Source: Whalleya microplaca
Taxonomy: Eukaryota > Ascomycota > Sordariomycetes > Xylariales > Xylariaceae
Assembly (NCBI GenBank): GCA_022497155.1
Contig: MU385723.1
Location: 744,001-808,000 of the forward strand
DNA: 64,000 bases
Direction: 5' to 3'
Under the pieces are notes generated by a model, which saw nothing but the letters and a program-made list of their open reading frames with translations, searched no databases and was not told the origin of the DNA. The position numbers and the translations under genes are program-made. Below are positions 1 to 11,040 of the stretch, one piece after another. Within the stretch, counting starts at the first letter, position 1. Each line of letters begins with the position of its first letter.

Positions 1-2823
1 CTCAAGTAATGGAAACTGTTGTTAAGGAAGTACTGTCTTTATGAGATACTCGTGAGAGAGTAGGAAATCCTGATATGTTACTGCACTGTCAAAGCCACAG
101 TCAAGGGGTAAGTCTCCCCGGCCCAACATAGCGAAGAGTATACCATGCCTGCCCCTGAATTTTAGCTGAACGGTTCTCTCTTTTCTTATTTATTACATTA
201 TTATTAACATCAGTGTCATTGACATTAGTGAGTTGAAGAGATCGCATGCGGTCAAGCATCGGGTAGCATCTTATTCGTAGTTAGGCTAACTATTTGTTGT
301 CCACGTCTATACAGTGGAGGCGAGAACAACGTGATATTGGGAATGGAGGCCTACATACTAGGACATATATTCTTGTTAACATATCCCAAACTACTTCTAT
401 ATCGAGCAGACACAAATTATAGGATGCCGGTACTATTTGAATCGGATAGGAGCTTGATAGGCGTACTATTCTCGCTGAGGTGAGTGTGCCGCGTATATTG
501 TATTGACCTTAGAGGTTTTAGGCAAATACTAGTGGTATGGAAATGCTGTCAGTGCTGCATTTGATAGTTCTTGAGATATTTGTACAGTCATCGTCCCCAA
601 CTGGGTTGCCATATTATCGGTGTCTGTCATAGCACTCGGCTAGGAGTATATATTAATGACTGTACTTGGAGTAACTGGCTTGTGTGGAAACATGAAAAGA
701 TGCATATAGCCTCTCTGATTGGAGATATTATTCGCTAGATGGATTAACAGTGTTGAGTACGGCTTCCCTAGCGGTCGTAGGGCTTTGACTAGTATAGAAG
801 TCGCTGCAAGAGAATATTTGCGATGCGCGTTTGAGTTGTCTGAAAAGATTTCCAGGAACTGACTTCAGCATGGCCCCTACCACAATTGGCTGAATACCAG
901 TGGGAATAGTTCCTGGCTATACCTACTTATATGTGTGTTTAGGTGTGTTGTTTCGAGATCTCACCAGCTCTATATCAGGCCACATCATTCCAATATAGAA
1001 TAGCCTCTACCAGTAGAGTTTCTATACTGGAGTATTCGACCTGTGTCCCAATGGCTCTTATTCGTATAAGAAGGAACCCAGCTAGAGCGAGCTGCATGTA
1101 CTTCGAGTAATAAATAATACTAGTTGAATAGTATTATGTATGGACTCAGGAGCATCTTCAGACCTCAACAGTCGCGCGAGGGATTGGGCCAAATAAACAC
1201 ATTCAAGTCAATAATTATATATCAGCGAAAGAGATTAAGAGCCCTATATAGCCTGTGATCTATTCTCCGTGCATTTAAACTCGCAGCAGGCTAACGTCCT
1301 ATGGTAAGTGTAGGTAAAATGCCGAAGGATTCGCAGATCTACACATATACCTTCAACATACCAGTCTAAGTAGTCAGATACTTTTCAGCTTCTGGATATC
1401 TTCTAGCAATGTTTCCGTGATGCATTCATCTACAATTCTTAGCTCGATTATGACTGGCTTCGCATACGTAGATGCTACTACCATAGTACAGAGTTGACTG
1501 GCACAACAGCAGGCTTCCACTATCTTCAGGCAGGCCGCGTGGATTTAATGTTTCAACAACGAGTGTGAACAAGGCGCAATCGAACAAACTACGAATAAGC
1601 CAAAACATATTGGACGTGTTGGACTTGGCATGAGCACCTTGAGCTATGAAAATCAGATCCATTAGAAAGGTGGCGGATTCTCGAACGAGACAGATGCTCA
1701 TCAGGCGATGAGGATGCAGAGACAGGTAACAGAAGGAGCTGTGCTTAGACGTGGCTAGGAAATATGTTACATTGTTACCCTGTTTGGATTGGTATATGTG
1801 GGTTGGGTATGAAAAGCACGGCAACCTTTTCCCGACCATCACCTCCAAAAAAACCTAGCTTATAAATAGTAGGTGGTAGGTCATGTAGCTACCATTGGGA
1901 GTTGGAATTGGGATTCAGTAGGTAAGACAGTCTTGCGGCGAAGCACATATTCCCAAAGACGATCAGTTCGAGCATCCCAAGTCGCCTTCAGTCCGTCGGA
2001 CTACACGATGATTATGTGAGGTTGAGGAGAAGCTGTGTAACTATTCAACAGAACATTGAATTCATGTGACCTTCCGTACACGAGCTCACGATTAGTGTAG
2101 CTGTGACGTCAGCTCCTGTGGCGTTCATGATATAAATTACCTGGCAGCGCTGGGCTGTGGGCAGGTGTCACTATGACTGTGGCTTGACGGCACTAGTCGG
2201 ACTAGTGTCGCCTTGATTGCCTATTTGCCGCCGCTAGCCACATTGGTTGACCTGGCAGGCCCTGCCACTGCCTGCCAAGGCGGGCGGAGCCCATCGTGAT
2301 TTCGTAACAGGTGTGGCGCATGAACTACATAATGCACACTAGCGGTACCTTGACATGCGCAGGAAAAAGATGGGGAACTTATAATTACTACGGATTGCAC
2401 GGTTAGTCGGCTCTGAGTGTATGACGCCAGTGCAAAAGTCAATGGGGGTTGGAACTGTAGCCAATGCATCATAGTGCCAGGAATTTTCAAGGAACGCAAA
2501 CCGGCACAAAGAGAGAGAAGCCCCAAAGCCCCAAAGCCCAGGCCAACGCATTCGATTGTTCGGTACGTACTCACACTTTTCCTGTGGTGACTGGGTGACT
2601 CGGATTGATGCCCATTATTAGCTATTTAAGGTCCATTCCCTTCTTCTGATCCAGCCAACCTGTCTCGTTACCTGCACTTCATTTTATTAATACGCCCCAA
2701 CCCGAATCGAGATTCTCTCAAGGTATTCAGCATCACACTCCATCATACTACGAGATATCGACGCATATTACGCGCCAACCGAGTAGATCCTACAACCACA
2801 ACACCCACCAAACTCACATCAAG
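1..2823. other. Gene-free A/T-rich interval upstream of PMP3
   Basis: No reading frame here has codon use, splice signals or a protein I recognise. The longest open frames (1426-1848 and 2221-2574, minus) look random. The first 2 kb is A/T-rich and may hold decayed repeat DNA, though I could name no element. The last 250 bases are the likely PMP3 promoter and leader: an A/T-rich box (ctatttaa, about 2622-2629) lies roughly 195 bases before the PMP3 start codon, followed by a C/A-rich leader typical of highly expressed fungal genes. Confidence 0.5.
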
Positions 2824-3130
2824 ATGCCTTTCACCGCGAGGTAAGACTAAATAACTAGTTAAGGATGTCTACAAAACATGTGCTGACCTAGTCATTCTTC
2901 TAGCGATATCTGCAAGATCATTCTTGCCGTCATCCTCCCGCCTATCGGTGTCTTCCTAGAGCGAGGATGCGGCGCTGACTTCTGCATCAACATCCTACTG
3001 ACCATTCTGGGTTACATCCCCGGCATCATCCACGCCTTGTACGTTATTTTGTCCATCCTCATTTGTGCCACGCGATCGACACGAGACTAACAAATGCGCC
3101 TTCTGCAGGTACATCATTCTGAAATATTAG
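2824..3130 (+). CDS. PMP3: Plasma membrane proteolipid 3 (Pmp3/UPF0057 family)
   Basis: Three exons, 2824-2840, 2904-3038 and 3109-3130, joined at GT-AG sites, give a 57-residue protein. It has the Pmp3 layout: a short polar start (MPFTASDICK), a first hydrophobic helix with the family motif LPPIGVFLERGC (about residues 17-28), a second helix (INILLTILGYIPGIIHALYII) and a short basic end. Known Pmp3 proteins are two-helix plasma-membrane proteolipids that modulate membrane potential and cation tolerance and are often stress-induced. The length and both motifs match the family exactly. The two introns (63 and 70 nt) hide the gene from a plain ORF scan. The first exon holds only five complete codons. 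Confidence 0.95.
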
Positions 3131-4491
3131 ACCACCACCACCACCACCATCCACCCATCCATCATCGGCGTCCTCCGGTTCCGGACTGCACTTACACAAC
3201 AATGTCGCATCAAAAAACAACTTAATAGACCGTACGGACGGGCAGGGGAAAAAAGAGGTTGAGGAGGTTGGTAGGTTGGTTGGTTTGTCCAATGGAATGG
3301 CCGGCGTAGGGTTCGTGGTTCCTTCGAGCGGTCTGGATGCATGGATCCCAGGTAGTCGACTTCTTCGGCTCGACGAAGTGGGGTGGTTGGTGATGGGTTG
3401 AAAAATGTTCGTGGGGCTGGCCTGCGTCATTGCTCCCTGCTCATCATCTCCAGTCCGTCTCCACCTGAACTTTTTTCGATTCGATACCACGACACGTTTT
3501 TATTTTCTTTTGATCTTCGACGCTTTTTTTTTTTTTTGGACTGTCAACCCGCAATGATGTTATGTCTGGTTGGGGGGAACCCTGTGTGGATTCGGGGAGG
3601 AGGAGAATGATGGGGGGGAGGCTGGCTAGTGTGAGCATTAGTCGCATCATCCAAGTCACACTTCTGCTGCCGTTGTCGTTGCTGTTGGGCCTTTTCAAGA
3701 GGGTTCCAGAGCTCGACATGCATGCGGTTCGGACGCGCGAGTTTTAATTCCTCGTTTCTTGTCACCAACTAGACTTAATGATTATGAACTTCGATACCCC
3801 TTGACGAACTAAAAATGTCTTTATACTCGTTGTGTCTTTGCTGTAGGTGATTGGTGAATTCACTATAGACGCGCTTGGCATGGTTTTTGACTAAACATGG
3901 TATACTACCTACCATGCCCTAGAGAACTGCCGAGGCGCCAATTATGAGTTACCTGGTGGCTGGGTAGGATAGCTTTATGTATATGAATGGTACGGAAGTG
4001 GTGCGATCTTGAAACAAATGCATTCGAAAGGTATAATTGTAATATTATAGCCTTTTTTTGGTGTTTGCATTGAGTGGCTTCACGATACCATGGACTTTAC
4101 TGACCGCGGTATTTTACTATTTACATAAGTATACATTAATCTTAATCTAAGGGTACACATTATGTAGTTTCTATTAACAAATACGAGGTGTAGGGTTCCA
4201 GTAGGTTGTCTCATATTTTACTATTTTGGCAAAGATGTTTAATGACTTATAGATTCTATATTTCGGCTCGGCAAGGAGTGACGAGAATTGGTTTGCTCCA
4301 ATTGAGCAACTTACAAGGGCCAAGTCACGATAACTACTATCACTTGAGGATCACAGAATACGAGTTCTACAGTATGAATCTAGATATCTTGCGCAGTCAC
4401 CTCACTGAGATCCAAGGTTGATAGTCATCTCAGAGCATGTGCAAACATACACGCTGATGGGACTCAGTGGAGCAATCATGTAGAGCTTGTA
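3131..4491. other. PMP3 3' region and spacer
   Basis: An ACC-triplet run begins right after the PMP3 stop codon (about 3131-3155), and a T-tract lies near 3526-3537. The G/C composition falls after about 3780, which suggests a long PMP3 3' untranslated region of perhaps 600 bases. The open frames here (3059-3490 and 3444-3719 minus, 3562-3747 plus) are low complexity and match nothing I know. From 3780 to 4491 I see only A/T-rich spacer. Confidence 0.4.
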
Positions 4492-5965
4492 TTACGCTCG
4501 TCCTACCTTGAAGGATAAGACCTGACTCTGATGTTAGCAATCATTCTCTCGGGGTCGTGTTTGAGACTTACATCGTTTTTGCCTACTGAGACAACGGCAT
4601 CCTCAGCGACTCGGACCCCGCCGACCCCTTCGATATAGGCAATGGGCGCATCGCCCATTACCTTCCTGGCCACGTCGCCAACAGTCGAGTTCTTCTTTAC
4701 GAGCACACAATCTCTGAACGCGACTTTTGTGTCGGATCCAGAGCTGAATGTCGACACATTCCGGACCGGGAATGCTGGTACTAAACCCAATATCTCGGCC
4801 GCTTTTGACAGGACCTGAACGATGCCGGTGGAGCCATACCGGAAAAGGATCATGTCTCGGTACTCCTCGATGGTATTCTTGTTCTTCTCATCCAACTCCT
4901 TTAACCCACCGCCTTCCGGGTCACCATCTGCAATGAGGTCTTCTCGCGTGTCCACGAATTCAGTACCCTCTGTATACCTTATATAGCCCTGCTTAGCCAT
5001 TTTTCTCAGAAATAATTCGGCCTTGGCCGAGCAGGCCACCACCATCTTGGGGTCCTGCATCTTCGTAATCTTCATGAGGTTTGTATAGGCATCAGGGTCA
5101 TCAATCTTATTCAGCGCGATCACCGTGGGGAACTTCTCATCCGTGAACGCGCTCACAACACGGTCAACCGTCTCCTCGCTCCACGCCTCCAGCGGCTCCT
5201 TCAGTCCCAGGCGGTCCAGCGTCCGCGCCACGACCGAGGCGGTACTCCCGTATCCCGAGAACTGCGCCTGCAGGGTCTCGACGGCGGTGGCCTTAACGGC
5301 CACGTGCCGGCGCTTGATGGACCCCCACTTCTGCCACAAGTTGCCCTTAATCCAGGCGACGATCTCGCTGCGCAGCCAGGCGATGTCCTGGGAGGGGTCG
5401 TAGCCGCGGGTGTTCTCGCCCTCGGCGTTGGTGCGCCCGCTGGCGTCGACCACGTGCACGAGCGCGTCGGCGTGCCGCAGGTCGTCCAGGAACTTGTTGC
5501 CCAGCCCTTTCCCCTCGTGCGCACCGGGGACCAGCCCCGCCACGTCCAGCAGCTCGATCGGCACCGACCGCCGCCCGTCAAGGCACGACCCGTAGTTCGG
5601 CTTGCATTTGTCCTGCACCCCGAACCGCGCGCACGCGCAGTCTATTTGCAGGTACCCGATTGCGCGCTGCGGGTCGATCGTCGTGAAACTGGGAAGGTGA
5701 GGTCACGGTCAGCCGATATACGAGCCGAGCGCATGTGTATCGCTTGTGGTATACACAGCTGTAAAGGAGATGTGGAGGTAGGCATACGGATAGTTTCCTA
5801 TATATCGCAATCGTATCAGCGCCCTTCAGCTCGCCATGATGATGAATATTTGTTGGCTAGGCTCGACCCACCAACTTTGGACGTCGCATCGGTCAGGCTG
5901 TTGAGTGTCGTGCTCTTGCCAGCGGACGGCTTCCCGACAAGGCCGATCAGAGGATCTCGCGGCAT
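4492..5965 (-). CDS. Obg/Ola1-type GTP-binding protein, Ygr210c-like
   Basis: Four exons on the minus strand (5965-5872, 5797-5788, 5688-4572, 4521-4492) give 416 residues. The protein opens with MPRDPLIG, followed by the P-loop GKPSAGKST (residues 11-19). Next come the switch region PFTTIDP (35-41), the G3 motif DVAG (83-86) and the G4 motif NKID (228-231). The C-terminal third resembles a TGS-like domain ending [13 protein letters not shown]. This order and length match yeast Ygr210c, a cytosolic relative of YchF/Ola1 of unproven role. Exon 2 is only 10 nt. Without it the conserved VG-x-YPFTT switch is lost, and with it the frame runs unbroken. The last intron (4571-4522, GTAAGT, GCTAAC branch) restores the conserved C-terminus, which otherwise reads into an unrelated tail. 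Transcription diverges from the SET gene. Confidence 0.93.
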
Positions 5966-6354
5966 AGGGAGGAATGTCTTGTCTGTGGGCGAGTAGATTC
6001 GCAAACGGCGACTATAAGAAGTTGAATGAAGAAGGTGGGGGTGAAGGGGAAGAAAATGATAAAATTGCCCCGCGCTCGCCGAGCACGAATATAGATGATG
6101 TTGCAGGTGATATATAGAGGCTGAAGACCCGCTGCACCGGCTCCCGTTGCAGGGCCGTGGTGGCATGTTATTAGTGGTTTTCACAGGGGCCTTTAGGCCA
6201 TCCTCCAACAACCTACAACTCGTAGGTACCTACGTACATATATTCAATAAACGTTGTTTTGTATGTCATCGTCATCCACCAATAATTCTCAAGTTTAAGC
6301 AAAGCAGCTGTAAGCTGGTAAAGTGACCGGCCTGTTTTATCGAATTCTCTCAGG
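5966..6354. promoter_or_regulatory. Shared divergent promoter region, GTPase / SET gene
   Basis: The start codons of the minus-strand GTPase and the plus-strand SET-domain gene lie 389 bases apart and face away from each other, so both promoters must fit here unless they extend into the genes. I see no clear TATA box or known activator site. The region has short G/A-rich stretches near 6030-6060 on the plus strand. A bidirectional promoter is an inference from spacing. Confidence 0.45.
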
Positions 6355-8119
6355 ATGAAAAGGGGCCAATTCTCACTCAAGGATCTGCCAGCCTGGAGTG
6401 TTCTAAATAATGTCACTTTCGTCGACGTTAAAGCTTCTGATGTTCATGGTCGTGGGTATGGCTTATCCGCTGGGAAGGACCTGATAAATGAGGAAGACAC
6501 ATCTGAGGATCCAGTTCTCCTTATTGTCCCGAGAGACCTGGTTCTCTCAGCTGAAGGCGTCCAAGAATATGCCCGGGAAAACAAGGACTTCCGACAGCTT
6601 CTAGACGCAGCAGGACACCAAGTCAGTGTTCAACCTATCTCCTGAGATTATATGCTGTAACTAACACTGAATTCATGAAAAGTCAACTAGATGCGACATA
6701 CTCTTGTTCCTGCTATTTCAACGTGTGCTATCTTCGCCTGACTATACCGGTGACCAGGGAGCGGCGACGCCATGGGCTCAGTATTTTAACCTGCTCCCAG
6801 AGAAAGTACCAGTTCCCACGATGTGGACAGAATCCGAGCTTTTTCATCTTAAGGGCACTTCACTTGGGGTGAGCTACTTATCGATATGATGAGTTTAAGT
6901 CAAACTTTATACGGCATCAATCTAACTCATAAAAAACAGCCGGCAGTATCAGCAAAACTCTCTGTGTTGACGAAGGAGTTCGATGAAGTCAAATCAAAGA
7001 CGGCTGCTTTGCCATATTGGGATGAACTCTTCTCGATCGACGAGGCCATCACTATTCACGATTGGGTCTGGCTCGATGCCCTGTACAGATCTCGCTCGCT
7101 TGGTTTACCTAGATCGGGAGAGTCCATGGTACCGTGTCTTGACTTAGTCAACCATTCGAGTCCAGCGACGGCTTACTTCGAAGAGAATGACGAGGATGAA
7201 GTGGTGCTTCTTTTGCGCGAGGGGTGTAGAGTCTCTTCGGGAGACGAAATCACCATCAATTACGGAAAAGACAAGTCGCCAGCAGAAATGCTGTTCAGTT
7301 ATGGCTTCATCGACAAAGACTCGGTTTCAAAGAGTATTACCGTTATTCTCGAGCCTATGGAGGATGACCCTCTTGGAAGAATAAAGCTTCATGCCTTTGG
7401 CGCACCGCCGACTTTAAAGATTCAGGAAGACGATGATGGTTTCCCGCAATGGGACGCACCTTTTGCGTATCTAATGTGCTTAAACGAAGAAGAGTATGTG
7501 TCCTCTCAAGGTCATTCTGGAAGGCGTTGCTGATTATGTTTGTGGATAGCGGTTTACTGTTTCAAGTTCTACAAGAGACCGACGGATCCCGGCATTTGAG
7601 AATATTCTGGGAAGGCGTAGACATCACGGATAGGTCAAAGACAATCAAAGACCTTATCAAGGGGCATAGTCTTCAACAAATATTCGAACTCCGAGTTGTA
7701 ACGGTCATCTTCGAGGTTCTTCAACGGCAACTCGAGGTGCTCAATGATCATGAAGAGACAGATGAAGTACCGGGTTTGGTGCGGGCAGAAATATTGCAAG
7801 CCTCAGAGCAGCTCAGGGTGCTTGAAAAGGATATTCTTGAAAAGAGCCTCAAAGCTCTAGATGAGCAGGTGAGATTAAACCCCTTTCCTAGCTTCGATTT
7901 CTTTTCTCATCTTCATATAATGCTGTACTCTTGGTTTGGTAAAGGAGGAGGAAGGCCCCACCATTGCGCCTGTATTATATTGCCTGACTGACATTCAAAT
8001 CCCCGCAGAGAAATCAACTGCTTGCCGACGAGAGCGTGGTGGCATATCTTGAGTCGATGGAAGTCGACCAAAATGAAGCTGGAGACAATGATGTGTCTAA
8101 TGATGAAGACTTTAGTTAG
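6355..8119 (+). CDS. SET-domain protein-lysine methyltransferase (RLSMT/SETD3 class)
   Basis: Five exons (6355-6621, 6683-6868, 6940-7493, 7550-7868, 8009-8119) give 478 residues. The SET domain starts near residue 25 (GRGYGLSAGKDL) and is split by an insert, as is usual in this class. Its core signatures are DLVNHSS and GDEITINYGKDKS followed by FSYGFID, the S-adenosylmethionine and substrate-lysine pocket. A helical C-terminal part (about residues 310-440) resembles the Rubisco-LSMT substrate-binding domain. Such enzymes methylate lysines of cytosolic or ribosomal proteins, and the substrate here cannot be told from sequence. Exon 2 was anchored by the frame reading DILLFLLFQRVLSS and by the CTAAC branch before 6682. 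The acidic tail (SNDEDFS) ends at TAG 8117-8119. All splice sites are GT-AG. Confidence 0.92.
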
Positions 8120-10879
8120 GTCTTTAATACCACGAGACCCAATGACTCGCATCGAACCTTGAACGGCATATCATTCGTTGCATTGTCCCTGGCCTTCGTC
8201 TGGCTATCTGGGAGGCTCGATGTTTACTATGTATAGTTCCACATGAGCATCCACTTTGTTGAGGAAGTTGTGGACTTGATAACTGCCCAAACTACATGTA
8301 TTGTGGGCATTGTCACGACGTCATGCTAGGGCTAGTTATGGCGGAGAGGATCGACCTTAATACCACCCAGCTGCCTGATCGGTTTACCTTAGGTGTGGGT
8401 TATTCAACACATTAAGAAGCTGGAGTGCTTAAAACTTGCAATTTTCTCGATCTGTTGTACGACGATAACGAACAATCTAGAAGAATACCATCTTCAATCC
8501 TACAGATCCAATCGGGATTGTTCATTCGGACCGAGGAGTCTGTCTCAATTCATGAACGGCCGTGTTCGGCAGTGAGATTTTCACACGTCGTGGAACCAGG
8601 AGGTTTGTGCCTTGCATGCCTTTTTGAATTTTCTGCGCCAGGATCCCTCCATTGTCGATTTAACCACGCAGTAGGCGATTATTTTACCCGGTAATCTTTT
8701 CACCAAGTTGCGCAAGACGCGCTGATATGGCGTCTCTGTTGTTGACATATGATATTGACGGCCTCGAAGTGAACTCTAGAGCGGGCCATGTATTCTGATA
8801 ACTTCATATACATAGACGAAAACACATCGCCTGATTTTCCCGTAGCTCCTCGTTATTTTCGACTTGGCCCACGGTAATCGGTATTTCTTGCGATCGTCCG
8901 GATAGCGAGCGAGATCTGCGGAGTAATCGTTGATCTACAGAGTACAGGCCTGGCTGGCTCACAGCCTACAGGAGCAACCTAGTCCCTCGACTCAATCGTC
9001 TATACTATCTCGATATATGAAACTTGACTAACCTAAGACATTCATATAATGGATCCGTTGACTTTTTCGAATAGACCAACTAATAAAGAGACTCTGTATG
9101 CTGTCGTAGTATCAAAATGTTACAATTATAATGTGATTAAATGTATCTCTGCATTACCCCAAATCCATTTAGGGCTAAGTATAGAGAGAGGGTGAAAAAG
9201 AAGTTCAAGAAAGTCGTCCAGCTCGCTTCACAGTATCATTAACTAGTACTAATATAGGATAGTTAGACGCACTCGTTGGATTAAGGTCATCAGGGGCTAG
9301 AAAATCACACACAAAACTCATGCATACGCATATGCCAAAAGTGTCAAGACGCTGTCAGCCTTCGGCCAACCTACTCCGTCCGAAACGAACAATAACATTA
9401 TTTATTAATCCGTGCCCCAACAAGTACAAGTACCTATGTAACGTCTATCCTAGCGTTACACCCAACGTCTCGCTGGCCTGACTCGCTACCCAGGTACCAT
9501 GGCAAGTTCGTAATATGCGTAGCCAGGCAATACATATGCGGACATGTATGTGCTCCAAGTGTTGCACTGCATGAACATGCAATCGGCTTTGGCGGACAAG
9601 GTGGCTTTCACGACTCTTGCAGGCGTTGCAGCCATTCGCTGACACCGGAATCCTGGGATGGGGCGCGTTCAGATGGCCTTACACGACCACAGCGCGTACC
9701 ATATTGGCTTATGGCCTTCGCGAACCTCCGATATCTGCGCTTTGGGCCTACGATGGACACCTGATAGGAATAACGCATATCTGCGGTTTAGTCTTATTCA
9801 TGTCTCTAGGATGGCATCACAACACAACACAAAACAACGTATCGAATTCGGATCTGACAAGAGTGAGTCAAGTGGATCGTTACCGGGCGCAAAGCCTCGT
9901 GCGTCTAGAACCTGGGGTAAACTGGCGTTGGTCGAGGTTAGAGCGAAGCGTGACCAACTTAATTATCAGCTCTGGGTGCTAAGATCCCTCGTACCCCTCG
10001 TGCCAGTGCAGCGGTGCCATGTTCTCGTCGTGGCGGCGATGACCGCCAAGTGGAACCATCAAGCAAGGAGCATCACCAAAGATTGACAAGTTGGGATTTA
10101 GAGTTCGGGGAATCTCGTAGCCTGACTATACAGTATTTGACTATGTATGGTTCTCGGAGTCCTAGTCCCACCCCGGTGATGCATCTGACCAACCGCCGTC
10201 GTCTTGATTCTCGAATGTTATCCCGCCGCCCGCATCGCAGAACCCCAGGTTGCCCAAGTGTACGAAGGGCTCGGGGGTGTGGAGTAAATAGTCATGCAAG
10301 TCATGCCCAGAATAGGCTTTCCTACTGAGTAGCGTCGACAGTATTGTGCTAGTCGCCGCTAATCGGTTGGTGATGCTGGCGCAGTCGTCACATCATCAGT
10401 CGGGCTTGACTGATTACTAACACGAACTTGGCAAACTACCCTGGAAGACCCCTTGTCCACCCCAGATTCATCTAGTACACGCCATTGGGTCAAACCCCGC
10501 CGATCGCTGAAATCCCATCTGGTAGTCTGGAGTAGCGGGAATTGGTGCCTCCGTTTTCCTTGCCTTTCCTTTCCACTATCTCACGTCTCCACGTAATCTC
10601 ACCATTTCTCACCTCCTAGTCTTTTTCCCCCATCCCACGACCGCGATCCCACAAACTCTATCCTCTGATACCGGACGGCTTCGAACACGGTGAGTTGACG
10701 CTGAACCAATCCCGATCGACGTACGGAATACATACGAGTCGACTCACGACCCTGAAGCGCAAATTTATTGTTGGGGTGGCGTGTGTCACAAAAGATATGA
10801 AAGCAATTTCCACCGCTGGCAGTAAAGAGTTGTGAGAATCAACGATTCTTGGAAAAAAAACTTGAGGGCATCGATACTC
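8120..10879. other. Intergenic region upstream of facB
   Basis: No gene is supported in this 2.8-kb stretch. Two overlapping open frames at 9617-9982 and 9658-10086 (plus) have no recognisable domain, and their codon use looks random. From about 10540 the sequence becomes C/T-rich on the plus strand (ctttcctttcc and similar near 10560-10600), a pattern common in promoters and leaders of filamentous fungi. The last 300-400 bases are therefore probably the facB promoter and 5' leader. Confidence 0.4.
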
Positions 10880-10936
10880 ATGGAATGGGAAGTAGGGTGT
10901 TGTGTCTGCGCGAACTCGATCAAAGGACGAAATTAA
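10880..10936 (+). promoter_or_regulatory. Upstream ORF 1 in the facB leader (18 codons)
   Basis: ATG at 10880 opens a short frame (MEWEVGCC...) that stops at TAA 10934-10936, 27 bases before the facB start codon. If the transcript begins upstream, which the pyrimidine-rich promoter near 10560-10600 suggests, scanning ribosomes meet this ATG first. The frame itself is certain, but any effect on translation is inferred. Confidence 0.45.
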
Positions 10937-11040
10937 ACAAATTTGCCACCAAATACCGCCACCATGCCTGGAATACTGCCTATGAAGGTTATCAAGGTGG
11001 GCACCAGCTCACAGAGTCGGATCGCCCAGGCTTGCGATAG
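10885..11040 (+). promoter_or_regulatory. Overlapping upstream ORF 2 of facB (51 codons)
   Basis: ATG at 10885 opens a second frame, out of phase with facB. It runs across the facB start codon and ends with TAG at 11038-11040, exactly the last three bases of facB exon 1 before the GTAAGT donor. An overlapping uORF that cannot reinitiate at the main ATG would be expected to reduce translation unless bypassed by leaky scanning. Whether it is in the mRNA is not known from sequence. Confidence 0.45.

Noticed and set aside
3059..3719. Minus-strand frames of 143 and 91 codons downstream of PMP3
   Set aside because: They are low complexity, overlap the PMP3 last exon and its probable 3' untranslated region, and resemble nothing known.
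5304..5996. A 230-codon plus-strand open frame
   Set aside because: It runs antisense across exons and introns of the well-supported GTPase gene and has no recognisable domain.
9617..10086. Two overlapping plus-strand frames of 121 and 142 codons
   Set aside because: No domain, no codon bias and no splice partners, and two frames are open at once, as expected by chance.
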